Positions 16,383 to 25,668 are shown, counted from the first letter of the stretch. The stretch: 64,000 nucleotides of DNA from Streptomyces niger (GCF_000718305.1 NZ_JOFQ01000008.1:496001-560000); one strand, 5' to 3'. Notes: a model not told the origin generated them from the sequence alone. Numbers and translations are program-made.

Positions 16383-17651
16383 ATGCACCACACGCCGACC
16401 GAAGGCCGGCTGCCGGTCACCGTCCTCTCCGGTTTCCTCGGCGCCGGCAAGACCACCCTGCTGAACCACGTGCTCGCCAACCGCGAAGGTCTGCGGGTCG
16501 CGGTCGTCGTCAACGACATGAGCGAGATCAACATCGACGCCTCGCTCGTCCGGGACGGCGCCGCGCTCTCCCGCACCGAGGAGCGCCTGGTGGAGCTGAC
16601 CAACGGCTGCATCTGCTGCACGCTCCGCGACGACCTGCTCGAAGAGGTCGAACGACTGGCCCGCGCCGGCCGCTTCGACCACCTCCTCATCGAGTCCAGC
16701 GGCATCTCGGAGCCGATGCCGGTCGCCGCCACCTTCGCCTTCACGCGGGACGACGGCGCCTCGCTCACCGACCTCGCCCGCCTGGACACCATGGTCACCG
16801 TCGTGGACGCGGTGAACTTCACCGCCGAACTGGGCCGCGGCGACGACCTCGTGGCGCGCGGCATCGCGCCCGTGGCCGACGACGAGCGGACCGTCAGCGA
16901 TCTGCTCGTCGACCAGGTCGAGTTCGCCGACGTGCTCCTGCTGAACAAGACCGACCTGGTGTCCGAGGGCGAGGCCGACCGGCTGGCGGCCACGCTGCGG
17001 CGGCTCAACCCGGCGGCGCGCGTCCTGCGGACCGTGCGCGGCGAGGTCCCCGTCGCCGAGGTCCTCGACACCGGCCTCTTCGACCTGGCCAGGGCCGAGC
17101 AGGCGCCGGGCTGGGTGGCCGAGCTCAACGGCGACCACGTGCCGGAGACGGAGGAGTACGGCATCTCGTCCGTGGTCCTGCGCGACCCGCGGCCCTTCCA
17201 CCCCGGGCGGCTCTGGGACCTGATCACCGGGCCGCTCGACGCCGGCGCGTACGGCACCGTCCTGCGCTCCAAGGGCTTCTTCACGCTCGCCACCCGGCCC
17301 GACGTCACCGGCCTGTGGTCCCAGGCAGGCGCGGTCGCCCGCTTCGAACCCTCGGGCGTACACGACCACGACCACGAGCACGGGTACGAGCACGACCGTG
17401 ATCACGGCACTGACGACAGCCGCGGCCATGAGCACGGCCATGAGCACGGTCATGACGACACCGCCGAGGACCGGCCGGCCGTGCAAGGCCAGGAGCTGGT
17501 CTTCATCGGCACCGGGCTGCGGGCCGACGCGCTGCGCGAGGCGCTGGCCGACGCCCTGCTCACCGCCGGCGAGCTGGCCGACGGGCCGGTGGCCTGGGCG
17601 GCGTACGACGACCCCTTCCCCGCCTGGGACCTCGTGCCCCAGGCGAGCTAG
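16383..17651 (+). CDS. CobW/COG0523 family GTP-binding metallochaperone (zinc-type)
   Basis: A 422-residue G3E GTPase of the COG0523 group, thought to deliver zinc to client proteins when zinc is scarce. Seen: Walker [10 protein letters not shown] at residues 17-25, the metal motif CICC at 76-79, ESSGISEP, and NKTD for guanine recognition. A long His-rich loop with repeated HEHGHEH, typical of zinc-binding members, lies before the C-terminal domain. No ribosome site is visible before the ATG, and a Zur-like dyad lies 16 bp upstream, so the transcript may be leaderless and zinc-repressed. No cobalamin genes are nearby, which argues against a CobW role in B12 synthesis. Confidence 0.92.
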   Translation: MHHTPTEGRLPVTVLSGFLGAGKTTLLNHVLANREGLRVAVVVNDMSEINIDASLVRDGAALSRTEERLVELTNGCICCTLRDDLLEEVERLARAGRFDHLLIESSGISEPMPVAATFAFTRDDGASLTDLARLDTMVTVVDAVNFTAELGRGDDLVARGIAPVADDERTVSDLLVDQVEFADVLLLNKTDLVSEGEADRLAATLRRLNPAARVLRTVRGEVPVAEVLDTGLFDLARAEQAPGWVAELNGDHVPETEEYGISSVVLRDPRPFHPGRLWDLITGPLDAGAYGTVLRSKGFFTLATRPDVTGLWSQAGAVARFEPSGVHDHDHEHGYEHDRDHGTDDSRGHEHGHEHGHDDTAEDRPAVQGQELVFIGTGLRADALREALADALLTAGELADGPVAWAAYDDPFPAWDLVPQAS

Positions 17652-17654
17652 ACC

Positions 17655-17698
17655 CGGGAATGCCCGGCGGGCCCGGCAGCCCTCGTCGGGCATTCCCG
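17655..17698 (+). terminator. Hairpin after the CobW gene
   Basis: A perfect 12-bp stem, CGGGAATGCCCG with its complement, around a 20-nt GC-rich loop, starting 4 bp after the stop codon. Confidence 0.65.
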
Positions 17699-17787
17699 TA
17701 GGCCGGGCGGTGGCGGGCGCCGGCGGACTGCGGTCCGGCGCCCGCCCCGCCCGACGCCCGACCGGCCCCTGTCCTGCCGGTCATGCG

Positions 17788-17828
17788 GCCGACACCGGCG
17801 GCTACGCGACGAAGCCGCCGGTGTCGGC
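17788..17828 (-). terminator. Hairpin after the phosphoketolase gene
   Basis: A perfect 16-bp stem (17788-17803 with 17813-17828) around a 9-nt loop, 12 bp past the phosphoketolase stop codon on the minus strand. Confidence 0.8.
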
Positions 17829-17839
17829 GGCTCCGACGG

Positions 17840-20263
17840 TCACTCGTACGGCCACTTCCAGTCCGCGACCTCCGGCATGTCGGTGCCCCGCTGCCGGATG
17901 TAGTCGTGGTGCCGCTGGCGCGCGTCCTGCATCTCCTGGCGCAGCGCCGTGGCCCGTACGGCGAGCCCCGGCACCCGGTCGATGACGTCCATGACCAGCC
18001 GGAACCGGTCCAGGTCGTTCATCACCACCATGTCGAACGGGGTGGTCGTGGTGCCCTGCTCCTTGTAGCCGCGGACGTGCAGGTGGGCGTGGCCGGTACG
18101 CCGGTACGCCAGCCGGTGGATCAGCCACGGATAGCCGTGGTACGCGAAGATCACCGGCCGGTCGGCGGTGAACAGCGCGTCGTACTCGGCGTCCGTCATG
18201 CCGTGCGGGTGCTCCCCGCTGGGCAGCAGCCGCGCGATGTCGACGACGTTGACGACGCGTACGGCGAGGTCCGGCAGGTGCTCGCGGAGCAGCGCGGCCG
18301 CTGCCAGCACCTCCTGGGTCGGCACGTCCCCCGCGCAGGCCAGCACCACGTCCGGGGAGGCGCTGCCGCGCTCGGTGCCCGCCCAGTCCCACACGCCCGC
18401 GCCCCGCGCGCAGTGCGCGATCGCCTGGTCCATGTCCAGCCAGTCGAAGGTGGGCTGCTTGCCCGCCACGATGACGTTGACGTAGTCCCGGCTGCGCAGC
18501 GCGTGGTCGGTGACGGAGAGCAGGGTGTTGGTGTCCGGCGGCAGGTAGACGCGGACGGCCGGCGGGTACTTGTTCAGTACGTGGTCGACGAAGCCCGGGT
18601 CCTGGTGCGAGAAGCCGTTGTGGTCCTGGCGCCAGACGTGCGAACTGAGCAGGTAGTTGAGCGACGGGATGGGGCGGCGCCAGTTCAGGTCGCCGGTGAC
18701 CTTCAGCCACTTGATGTGCTGGTTCACCATCGAGTCGACGATGTGCACGAAGGCCTCGTAGCAGGAGAAGAGGCCGTGCCGGCCGGTGAGCAGGTAGCCC
18801 TCCAGCCAGCCCTGGCAGGTGTGTTCGGAGAGGATCTCCAGCACCCGGCCGTGCCGGTCCAGGTCCTCGTCGGTGTCCAGGAGCTCGTCCTGCCAGTTCT
18901 TGCCGGAGGCCTCGTACACCGCCTGCAGCCGGTTCGAGGCCGTCTCGTCCGGGCCCACCAGGCGGAAGTTGCGGCTCTCCGCGGTGTCGGCCATGATCCG
19001 CTCCAGCAGCTTGCCGAGCACCTTGGTCGGCTCGCGCAACTCGGTACCGGGGCGCTCGACCGGTACCGCGTACTCGGTCAGCGGCGGCAGCGGCAGCGAC
19101 CGGGTCAACTGCCCGCCGTTGGCGTGCGGATTGGCGCCCAGCCGGCGCGGGCCCTTCGGCACCCAGCGCAGCACCTGCTCGCGCGGTGCGCCCCGCTCGT
19201 CGAAGAGCTCCTCAGGACGGTAGGAACGCAGCCAGCGGTCCAGCTGGCGCAGGTGCTCGGGATTCTCGCGGGTGGCGGCCAGCGGGACCTGGTGGGCGCG
19301 CCAGGTGCCCTCGACGGGCTTGCCGTCGACCTCGCGCGGCCCCGTCCAGCCCTTCGGCGTGCGGAGCACGATCATCGGCCAGGGCTGCCGCGCGGGCGGC
19401 GCGGTGGCGGAGCCGTCGCGGGCGGCGCGCTGGATGGCGGCGATGCGGTCCAGCGACCGGTCCATGGCGTCGGCGAGGGCGCGGTGCACGGCCTCCGGGT
19501 CGTCGCCGGTGACGTACACCGGGTCGTGTCCGTACCCGCGCAGCAGCGCGTCCAGCTCCTCCTCGGGCAGCCGGGCGAGCACCGTCGGGTTGGCGATCTT
19601 GTAGCCGTTCAGGTGCAGGATCGGCAGCACGGCGCCGTCGTGCGCCGGGTCCACGAACTTGTTCGAGTGCCACGACGTGGCCAGCGGCCCGGTCTCCGCC
19701 TCGCCGTCGCCGACCACACAGGCCACGACCAGGTCGGGGTTGTCGAAGGCGGCGCCGTACGCGTGCGCCAGCGAGTACCCCAGCTCGCCGCCCTCGTGGA
19801 TCGAGCCCGGCGTCTCAGGGGCGACGTGGCTCGGTACCCCGCCCGGGAACGAGAACTGCTTGAACAGCCGCGCCATGCCCGGTTCGTCCTGCGCGACGTC
19901 CGGATAGATCTCCGAGTAGCTGCCCTCCAGCCAGGACCCGGCGACCACCGCGGGACCGCCGTGCCCCGGGCCCCAGATGCACATCGCGTCCAGGTCGCGC
20001 TCGACGATCACCCGGTTGAGGTGGGTGTAGACGAGGTTGAGCCCGGGCGAGGTGCCCCAGTGACCCAGCAGTCGGGGCTTGATGTGCTCGGGTGTCAGCG
20101 GCTCGCGCAGAAGAGGGTTGTCCAGCAGATAGATCTGGCCCGCTGCGAGGTAGTTCGCCGCCCGCCAGTGGGCGTCCAGCGCCCGCACGTCCTCGTCGGA
20201 CAGCGTGCCGGCGGCGCGCTCACCGCTGTCCGCCGCCGTCCCGGTCCTCGGTGCATCCCGCAT
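17840..20263 (-). CDS. xfp: Xylulose-5-phosphate/fructose-6-phosphate phosphoketolase
   Basis: An 807-residue thiamine-diphosphate enzyme that uses phosphate to split xylulose 5-phosphate (and often fructose 6-phosphate) into acetyl phosphate plus glyceraldehyde 3-phosphate (or erythrose 4-phosphate). The length matches the family. Seen: GPGHGGPA, the signature [15 protein letters not shown], the ThDP-binding [13 protein letters not shown], and the second signature [14 protein letters not shown]. The assignment is secure; whether it prefers pentose or hexose phosphate cannot be read. It is a single gene with no acetate kinase beside it, divergent from the small paralogue at 20.5 kb. Confidence 0.97.
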   Translation of the reverse strand: MRDAPRTGTAADSGERAAGTLSDEDVRALDAHWRAANYLAAGQIYLLDNPLLREPLTPEHIKPRLLGHWGTSPGLNLVYTHLNRVIVERDLDAMCIWGPGHGGPAVVAGSWLEGSYSEIYPDVAQDEPGMARLFKQFSFPGGVPSHVAPETPGSIHEGGELGYSLAHAYGAAFDNPDLVVACVVGDGEAETGPLATSWHSNKFVDPAHDGAVLPILHLNGYKIANPTVLARLPEEELDALLRGYGHDPVYVTGDDPEAVHRALADAMDRSLDRIAAIQRAARDGSATAPPARQPWPMIVLRTPKGWTGPREVDGKPVEGTWRAHQVPLAATRENPEHLRQLDRWLRSYRPEELFDERGAPREQVLRWVPKGPRRLGANPHANGGQLTRSLPLPPLTEYAVPVERPGTELREPTKVLGKLLERIMADTAESRNFRLVGPDETASNRLQAVYEASGKNWQDELLDTDEDLDRHGRVLEILSEHTCQGWLEGYLLTGRHGLFSCYEAFVHIVDSMVNQHIKWLKVTGDLNWRRPIPSLNYLLSSHVWRQDHNGFSHQDPGFVDHVLNKYPPAVRVYLPPDTNTLLSVTDHALRSRDYVNVIVAGKQPTFDWLDMDQAIAHCARGAGVWDWAGTERGSASPDVVLACAGDVPTQEVLAAAALLREHLPDLAVRVVNVVDIARLLPSGEHPHGMTDAEYDALFTADRPVIFAYHGYPWLIHRLAYRRTGHAHLHVRGYKEQGTTTTPFDMVVMNDLDRFRLVMDVIDRVPGLAVRATALRQEMQDARQRHHDYIRQRGTDMPEVADWKWPYE

Positions 20264-20481
20264 GTATCAACCCTTCTCCGGCTTACCCGTCGAACCGACC
20301 CTTTCCATGCTGGGAGCCGGGGCGCCACCCGGCAACGCAGGATCGGCCGGCGTACGCGGTACCCGTGACCGGAAGAGGAATGCCGGCGGACCGCCAGGGG
20401 ATCTCCACGGGAGGAGGGCCCGTCACGTACCGTGCGGGCAGGAGGCGGCGGACGGCCGCCGCGCGCGAAGGGGGAACGCGG

Positions 20482-20895
20482 ATGGATCCGGAGATCGCGG
20501 CGCTGGCGGGCACCGCCGGCACGACGCTCGTCACCCTGATGGCCACCGAAGCCTGGCAGGGCGTACGCGACGGGGTCGTCGGACTGTGGCGGCGGGCCCG
20601 CCCGGACCGCGCCGACGCCGTCGCGGCCGAGCTGGAGGCCACCCGCGAGGACCTGCTCGCGGCCCGCGACGCGGCCGACGAGGAGACCGAGGAGGAGCTG
20701 AGCCGGGACTGGCAGGGCCGCATCCGCCGGCTCCTCGCCGCCCGCTCGGACGTCGCCGACGACCTCCGGGCCCTGCTCGACGAGGTCTCCCCCGACACGC
20801 CACCGGCGGCTCCGGTGATCACCCAGCGCGCGACGGCCTCCGGCTCCGGCCGGGTCTACCAAGCGGGCCGGGACCAGCACATCCACGAACGGTGA
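20482..20895 (+). CDS. Small helical protein with C-terminal RHIM/BASS-like motif (solo paralogue)
   Basis: A 137-residue protein with an N-terminal hydrophobic helix (about residues 4-24), a long charged helical region rich in Ala, Arg and Glu (40-103), a short Pro-rich linker, and a C-terminal tail, SGSGRVYQAGRDQHIHER. The N-terminal pattern AGTAGTTLV..ATEAWQGVRDGV lines up with the protein at 23.1 kb (AAGGTALAQAAGTDAWGTLRAGV), so the two are paralogues. The tail fits the Q-x-G core of RHIM-like bacterial amyloid motifs. Helical domain plus C-terminal motif is also the layout of Bell-domain proteins. The ATG has GAAGGGGGA upstream. Function is not established. Confidence 0.75.
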   Translation: MDPEIAALAGTAGTTLVTLMATEAWQGVRDGVVGLWRRARPDRADAVAAELEATREDLLAARDAADEETEEELSRDWQGRIRRLLAARSDVADDLRALLDEVSPDTPPAAPVITQRATASGSGRVYQAGRDQHIHER

Positions 20896-20946
20896 CGCGC
20901 GCGGTGACGCCGGTCACGGCGGGCCCGGAGTCTCTTACGGGCCAAC

Positions 20947-20960
20947 TTACTCCGGAGTAA
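20947..20960. promoter_or_regulatory. TetR-type operator-like palindrome
   Basis: TTACTCCGGAGTAA is a perfect 14-bp palindrome about 58 bp upstream of the DoxX-like gene. It has the TTACT-N4-AGTAA form seen for several TetR-family regulators. No TetR gene is adjacent; a similar half-conserved site lies at 34591. Confidence 0.55.
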
Positions 20961-21018
20961 TGTCGCGCTTCCCGGGCCACTCGTGGCGGCCCGCCCCTCG
21001 GCCCGTACTGGAGGCGCC

Positions 21019-21429
21019 ATGTCCCGCACCGCCGACCGCACCGCTGACCGCACCGCCGATCGCACCGCACGTTCGCCCAAACTGCTCGCGGGCCTGCTGG
21101 CCGGTGCGGGGGTGCTGCACTTCGCCGTGCCGAAGCCGTTCGACACGACCGTGCCGCGCGCCCTGCCCGGCTCGGCGCGCGGCTGGACGTACGCGAGCGG
21201 CGTGGCCGAGCTGGCCCTCGCGGCCGGCGTGGCGCACCCGCGGACACGGAGGGTGGCGGCGCTGGCCACGGCCGCCTTCTTCGTCGGTGTCTTCCCCGCG
21301 AACGTCCAGATGGCCGTCGACTGGCGCCACCGCCCCGCCCCCCTGAAGACCGCAGCCCTCGCCCGCCTCCCCCTGCAGGCCCCGCTCATCCTCTGGGCCC
21401 GCGACGTCGCCCGCCGCGCGGGACGCTGA
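21019..21429 (+). CDS. DoxX-like small membrane protein
   Basis: A 136-residue protein with four hydrophobic segments (about residues 20-36, 59-74, 80-98 and 113-130) resembling the DoxX/DoxD family of integral membrane proteins of loosely defined redox-related roles. Seen: GVLHFAVPKPFD and the helix end FPANVQMAVDW, common in actinobacterial DoxX-like proteins. The first 17 residues repeat TADR three times and come from a 12-bp DNA repeat. The ATG is preceded by GGAGG. A perfect TTACT-N4-AGTAA palindrome upstream suggests repression by a TetR-type protein. Confidence 0.8.
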   Translation: MSRTADRTADRTADRTARSPKLLAGLLAGAGVLHFAVPKPFDTTVPRALPGSARGWTYASGVAELALAAGVAHPRTRRVAALATAAFFVGVFPANVQMAVDWRHRPAPLKTAALARLPLQAPLILWARDVARRAGR

Positions 21430-21520
21430 GCGCGGCGCCGAGCGGGGTGCTGAGCGGGGCGCTGAGCGAGGGGTGCCGAGCGGGGCCGGTCCGGCGGTGC
21501 GCATCCCTCCCCCTCCCGTC

Positions 21521-21534
21521 GGGGGTAAACCCCC
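21521..21534 (+). terminator. Short hairpin after the DoxX-like gene
   Basis: A 5-bp stem of G against C around TAAA, about 90 bp after the stop codon. It is small and only weakly supported. Confidence 0.35.
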
Positions 21535-21594
21535 GCTCGACTCAGGGGGCTTGCCCCGATGTGGCGTACGGGTCAGGAGCGAAAAAGTAAGGGC

Positions 21595-22974
21595 ATGACA
21601 TCGACTCGCTCCCGCGGCCGACGCTTCGCCGCGTCCGCGGTGCTCGCCACCGCATGCGCCGCGGGCTCGCTCGCACCATCCGTACCCGCCACCGCCACCG
21701 ACACCGCGACTGTTCCGACCGTCACCCTTCGTACTGCTCGTACTGCCACCGCTGTCGCTCCCACCGACAGCTCCGGCGCCCGTCCGTCCGCGTCCGGTCC
21801 CGCCACAGATCACCGGCCGGGCGCCCGCGGCGCCCATGGCACTCGCGGCACCCACGGCACCCGCGGCACTCGCGGCACTCGCGGCACTCGCGGCACCGTC
21901 GTCTCCGTCACCGAAGTGGCCCGCCTGACGGCGCGGGAGGTCGCCGCCCGACTGGAGAAGGCGGGCATCGACGCGGCACAGGTGCGGTACGGCGTACGGG
22001 CGCACCGCGTCGTCTACCGGACCCTCGACGCTCAAGGCGCGCCCACCACCGCCAGCGCCCTGGTGGCCGTGCCCGACACCGGCCGCCGCCACCTCCGGCC
22101 GGTGTCCTGGCTGCACGGCACCACCGTGTACCGCGGCGACGTGGCCTCGGTGAACGACAACTCCACCGACCGGGCCGCGGCGCTGCTGTTCGCCGCGACG
22201 GGCAAGGCCGTATCCGCACCGGACTACCTCGGACTGGGCGAGGGCCCGGGTACGCACCCGTACGGCGACCCGCGGGCCACCGTCAACGCCGCGATCGACG
22301 CACTCCGGGCGACACGCGCCGTCGTGCGCGAGGACGGCCGCACCGTGTCCCGGCGCGTACAGGTCAGCGGCTTCTCCCAGGGCGGCCCCGCCACGATGAT
22401 GGTCGGCCGGGCCCTCCAGCAGCGCGTCGACCCGTTCTTCCGGTTGGGCGCGCTCGCCCCGATCTCCGGCCCCTTCGACCTCAGTGCCTTCGAAGCCGCC
22501 GCCGCGAACGACGACATCGTCCGGTCCTCGCTCTACCTCGCCTACTTCACCGTCGCCTGGAACCGGCTGTACGGCCTGTACGACACACCGCCCGAGGCGT
22601 TCCGCGCCCCCTACGACACGACCGTGGAGACCCTCTTCGACGGCGACCACACTTCCTCGGAAATAGCCGCCGCCCTCCCACCAACCTCGAAGGACCTCTT
22701 CACCGAAGCGTTCCTGGCGAAGGTCCGCCACCCCACGGGCGAACTGCGCCGCCGCCTGAACGCCCTGGACACCACCTGCGACTGGCGCCCGGACGTCACC
22801 GTGCACCTGTACCACGCGACGGGTGACAAGGACGTCGCCTACGCCAACGCCCAGCACTGCCGAGCTCAGTTGGCCGCCCACGGCGCACCGAGCCACCTCA
22901 CCGACCTCGGCGAAGCCGACCACAACACCAGCGTCCGCAGAGCCCTCCCCCAGGTAGCCCGCCAGTTCCGCTGA
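21595..22974 (+). CDS. Secreted lipase-like alpha/beta hydrolase
   Basis: A 459-residue protein with a signal peptide (basic RSRGRR, a hydrophobic stretch to about residue 30, then ASVPATA-like cleavage context). A Thr/Ala/Gly-rich linker with repeated HGTRGT follows (residues about 78-103), then an alpha/beta-hydrolase domain of the secretory lipase (LIP) type. Seen: VSWLHGTT oxyanion strand, PDYLGLGEG, the nucleophile elbow GFSQGG with Ser261, and a late Asp and His in YHATGDKDVAY and GEADHN. It probably hydrolyses esters outside the cell. AAGG lies before the ATG. The repeat is encoded by 9-bp tandem units that may vary in number between strains. Confidence 0.88.
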   Translation: MTSTRSRGRRFAASAVLATACAAGSLAPSVPATATDTATVPTVTLRTARTATAVAPTDSSGARPSASGPATDHRPGARGAHGTRGTHGTRGTRGTRGTRGTVVSVTEVARLTAREVAARLEKAGIDAAQVRYGVRAHRVVYRTLDAQGAPTTASALVAVPDTGRRHLRPVSWLHGTTVYRGDVASVNDNSTDRAAALLFAATGKAVSAPDYLGLGEGPGTHPYGDPRATVNAAIDALRATRAVVREDGRTVSRRVQVSGFSQGGPATMMVGRALQQRVDPFFRLGALAPISGPFDLSAFEAAAANDDIVRSSLYLAYFTVAWNRLYGLYDTPPEAFRAPYDTTVETLFDGDHTSSEIAAALPPTSKDLFTEAFLAKVRHPTGELRRRLNALDTTCDWRPDVTVHLYHATGDKDVAYANAQHCRAQLAAHGAPSHLTDLGEADHNTSVRRALPQVARQFR

Positions 22975-23095
22975 AAACCTTCAACTCCCCTGCCGGTGCC
23001 CAACTCCCCTGACTGCATTTCGATTTCTCAGGTGACCGGTGTGCCGTACGCGGCTACGGTGAACTCGGCATCGGATCGCCGGGGGAGAGGGACGC

Positions 23096-23536
23096 ATGCT
23101 CACGGAGACGTTCATGGCGGTGGCGGCAGCGGGCGGTACGGCGCTGGCCCAGGCCGCTGGGACCGACGCATGGGGCACCCTGCGCGCGGGGGTGGCTCGG
23201 CTGTGCGGCCGCGGGGACCCGCAGCGCGAGCGCGCGGAACTGGAGCGGCTCGACCGGACGGCCACGGCTGTCGAGTCGGCCGGCCAGGGTGAGGAAGACG
23301 GTGTCCGGATCGCCGAAGGCGTCTCCTGGCGGACCCGTTTCGAGTTGCTGCTCGAATCGCTGCCCGAGGAGGAGCGGGCCGTCGTAGCCGCCGAGCTGCA
23401 GGCCCTGCTGGACGAACGGGCCGGTCGCGGGCGGCAGGAAGACGGCGCGGTGTCCGGCAACACCTTCCACGGTCCCACCGCGTTCCAGGTCGGGGACGGC
23501 AATCACCAGGTCAACCACTTCACGTCGGAGGCGTGA
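23096..23536 (+). CDS. Bell-like helical protein with C-terminal RHIM/BASS-like amyloid motif
   Basis: A 146-residue cytoplasmic protein. Residues 5-37 are hydrophobic and helical, 40-112 are charged and helical, and a short linker leads to the C-terminal tail at 119-142, with N122, F124, G126, Q131, G133, N140 and F142. The spacing N-x-F-x-G...Q-x-G...V-x-H-F resembles RHIM/PP-type bacterial amyloid signalling sequences. The next gene starts inside this stop codon and carries the same type of motif near its N-terminus. By analogy with Bell-domain proteins, this could be a membrane-attacking or adaptor protein triggered by templated aggregation. That role is inference; I know of no characterised homologue. 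Confidence 0.75.
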   Translation: MLTETFMAVAAAGGTALAQAAGTDAWGTLRAGVARLCGRGDPQRERAELERLDRTATAVESAGQGEEDGVRIAEGVSWRTRFELLLESLPEEERAVVAAELQALLDERAGRGRQEDGAVSGNTFHGPTAFQVGDGNHQVNHFTSEA

Positions 23537-24285
23537 CGGTGGCCAAGGACTCCGGCGGCGGGCTGTCCGGCAACTCTTTCCACGGCTCCACCGCGGCGCA
23601 GCACGGCGAACACAGCGTCCAGATCAACCATTACGGCCCACCGCCCGGAAACCCCCGGAACCGGCTACGGATCACCCTCGCGGCACTCGCCGTCCTGGTA
23701 CTGCTCGGCGGGGCGCTGACGCTGGCCCTGTGGAAGTACCGCGACGGCACCGCCGATCCCGACCCCGAGGGACGGTCAACACACACCCCGTCCGGCGCCG
23801 CCCCCGCCCCCGGCGCGACGCGGGAATCCGGAACTCCCTCCCCCGACGCTTCGGGTGCCACGGGCGCTTCGGACGCACCGGCTCCGGAGGCCTCGCTCAC
23901 CTCCGACCCCGGCGGCATCCAGTGGACCGGCCCGGTCCGAATCGCCGAGGACGGGCCGTACCTCGACGAGAAACCGCCGAAGATCAAGGCCAGCACCTAC
24001 GGCGAGGACGTCGACCTGGGCCTGGTCGACCCGCCGCGGCTCTCGGGCCGAACCGGCGAATCCAACTTGGCCCTCTGGCCCGGCACCGGTATGCCCACAC
24101 GTCAGGAATGCGCGGACCTGATCGCCACTCAGGGCGTGCGGCAAGTGAAGGTGGCGAAGGGCACGGTGGTGTGCGTCGCCACACAGGAAGGCCGCACCGC
24201 CGTCCTGACGATCACCTCGACCAGCAACAACTTCACCGACGGCGTGATGGCCCAGGCCACCGTCTGGTCCACCGTCACCGACTGA
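23533..24285 (+). CDS. Single-pass membrane protein with N-terminal RHIM/BASS-like motif
   Basis: A 250-residue protein translated from a GTG that overlaps the previous stop codon (GTGA). Residues 12-34 repeat the tail of its neighbour: N14, F16, G18, Q23, G25, then QINHY. One transmembrane helix follows at about 46-68, then a Pro/Thr/Ser/Ala linker to about residue 125 and a C-terminal domain that would lie outside the cell. That domain has a WTGP start, an ECADLIATQGVRQV helix and a strand KGTVVCVATQEGRTAVL with one pair of cysteines. The topology places the motif inside. A role as membrane sensor or anchor for the soluble partner is inferred. Confidence 0.75.
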   Translation: MTVAKDSGGGLSGNSFHGSTAAQHGEHSVQINHYGPPPGNPRNRLRITLAALAVLVLLGGALTLALWKYRDGTADPDPEGRSTHTPSGAAPAPGATRESGTPSPDASGATGASDAPAPEASLTSDPGGIQWTGPVRIAEDGPYLDEKPPKIKASTYGEDVDLGLVDPPRLSGRTGESNLALWPGTGMPTRQECADLIATQGVRQVKVAKGTVVCVATQEGRTAVLTITSTSNNFTDGVMAQATVWSTVTD

Positions 24286-24308
24286 CGCCCCCACCCCCGA
24301 CAACAACA

Positions 24309-24335
24309 AAGCCCCGGACCACTGGCCCGGGGCTT
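24309..24335. terminator. Hairpin between the membrane gene and tRNA-Gly
   Basis: A perfect 9-bp stem, AAGCCCCGG with CCGGGGCTT, around a 9-nt loop. It lies between a plus-strand stop codon and the 3' end of the minus-strand tRNA, so it can act on both. Confidence 0.75.
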
Positions 24336-24340
24336 CACTC

Positions 24341-24414
24341 TGGAGCGGGTGACGGGAATCGAACCCGCGCTCTGAGCTTGGGAAGCTCATGTTCTACCAT
24401 TAAACTACACCCGC
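24341..24414 (-). tRNA. tRNA-Gly (anticodon CCC)
   Basis: The reverse strand folds as a complete 74-nt tRNA: acceptor GCGGGTG/CACCCGC, D-arm with GTTTAATGGTAGAAC, anticodon stem TGAGC/GCTCA around loop TTCCCAA (anticodon CCC at 34-36), T-arm GCGGG-TTCGATT-CCCGT, and an encoded 3' CCA after the discriminator T. It reads GGG glycine codons. Confidence 0.96.
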
Positions 24415-24661
24415 GTGACCGCCTGATCTTGCAGGGCGGTGCATCGTCGCACACTGTACCTCATCCCTGGCCTCCGGTGCATTTGACCGTGAGGCTTTTG
24501 TCATGTGCGGGGGCGGCGCGGGGGTCGTACGCGGGGTGCGGGGTGCGGGAGTTGAGGCGTACGGTGGGGACTCTTCCCCGGTTCGGAGTGCCGCCTGGGA
24601 GTGCGCCCAGTTCATCCCCTAATGTGGCTTTTGTTGTCCATGCGTTTGGGAGAGGGACTTG

Positions 24662-24820
24662 ATGGAGCGCACCGTCGTCCGTTGTGCCGAGGGGCACGTG
24701 TTCAGCACCGCTTCGTTCCCCATGCAGACCACCGACCGGCTCGGTCCCGGTCGGCTGCTGCGGTGCCCGCGCTGTGCGCGGCTGCGCCACGCGGTCCCTG
24801 TGCAGATGGAGAAGCGCTGA
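24662..24820 (+). CDS. Tiny zinc-ribbon-like protein
   Basis: A 52-residue protein beginning MERTVVRCAEGHVFST and ending with LLRCPRCARLRHAVPVQ. Cys8-x-x-x-His12 and Cys-Pro-Arg-Cys near residue 36 could hold one zinc ion. The ATG has GGAGAGGGA upstream with good spacing, and codon GC bias is typical of a real gene. It lies 165 bp upstream of dcd on the same strand. Function unknown; its size and basic character would suit nucleic-acid or protein binding. Confidence 0.7.
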   Translation: MERTVVRCAEGHVFSTASFPMQTTDRLGPGRLLRCPRCARLRHAVPVQMEKR

Positions 24821-24985
24821 CGAAGGCCGTGCGGGTCCGGTCCCCCTGGGAGGGGGCCGGGCCCGCACGGCTGTCCGGGGGCGGGCGGAGCGCGGTGGGC
24901 CGGGACGGGCCAGGACGGCAGGGGTGGCGAGGCGGGGCGGAAGCGGGATGCGGAGCCCCGGGTACCGGACGCGTATCCTCGTGGC

Positions 24986-25561
24986 GTGCTTCTCTCAGAC
25001 AAGGACATCCGGGCCGAGATCGACGCGGGCCGGGTGCGTATCGATCCCTACGACGAGTCGATGGTCCAGCCGTCGAGTATTGATGTGCGCCTCGATCGGT
25101 ACTTCCGAGTGTTCGAGAACCACCGGTACCCGCACATCGACCCCTCCGTCGAGCAGCCCGATCTGACGCGGGAGGTCGTGCCCGAGGAGGGCGAGTGCTT
25201 CATCCTGCATCCGGGCGAGTTCGTGCTGGCGTCGACGTACGAGGTCATCACGCTGCCCGACGACATCGCGTCCCGGCTGGAGGGCAAGAGCTCGCTGGGG
25301 CGGCTGGGGCTGCTGACGCATTCGACGGCCGGGTTCATCGACCCCGGTTTCAGCGGCCACGTGACGCTGGAGCTGAGCAACGTCGCGACGCTGCCGATGA
25401 AGCTGTGGCCGGGCATGAAGATCGGGCAGCTGTGCATGTTCCGGCTGACGTCGCCGGCCGAGTTCCCGTACGGGTCGGAGCGGTACGGCTCCCGCTACCA
25501 GGGGCAGCGCGGGCCGACGCCCTCGCGGTCGTACAAGAACTTCCACCGTACGCAGGTCTGA
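24986..25561 (+). CDS. dcd: dCTP deaminase
   Basis: A 191-residue trimeric enzyme that deaminates dCTP to dUTP, feeding thymidylate synthesis; in some actinobacteria the same fold also cleaves dUTP to dUMP. Seen: [16 protein letters not shown], the substrate-binding [23 protein letters not shown] with the catalytic Glu just before (SRLEGKSS), and a C-terminal [16 protein letters not shown] lid. There is no ribosome site before the GTG, but TATCCT lies 7 nt upstream, so the transcript is probably leaderless. The length equals the family's usual length. Confidence 0.96.
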   Translation: MLLSDKDIRAEIDAGRVRIDPYDESMVQPSSIDVRLDRYFRVFENHRYPHIDPSVEQPDLTREVVPEEGECFILHPGEFVLASTYEVITLPDDIASRLEGKSSLGRLGLLTHSTAGFIDPGFSGHVTLELSNVATLPMKLWPGMKIGQLCMFRLTSPAEFPYGSERYGSRYQGQRGPTPSRSYKNFHRTQV

Positions 25562-25668
25562 GGCGGGTCCGAGGACCGTACGGCGGCGGGGGAAAGCAGT
25601 GGCCCGGTGGCGCGCTCGCAGGGGAGTCGCGCCGCGGGGCGGGATCGCTAGAGGGCTGAGAGAGATAC

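Noticed and set aside
17783..20368. 861-codon plus-strand frame
   Set aside because: It lies antisense to the phosphoketolase gene, whose motifs are unmistakable.
21833..21900. Short tandem repeats resembling a CRISPR-like array
   Set aside because: The units are 9 bp, contiguous without spacers, and in frame with a secreted protein; no cas genes are present.
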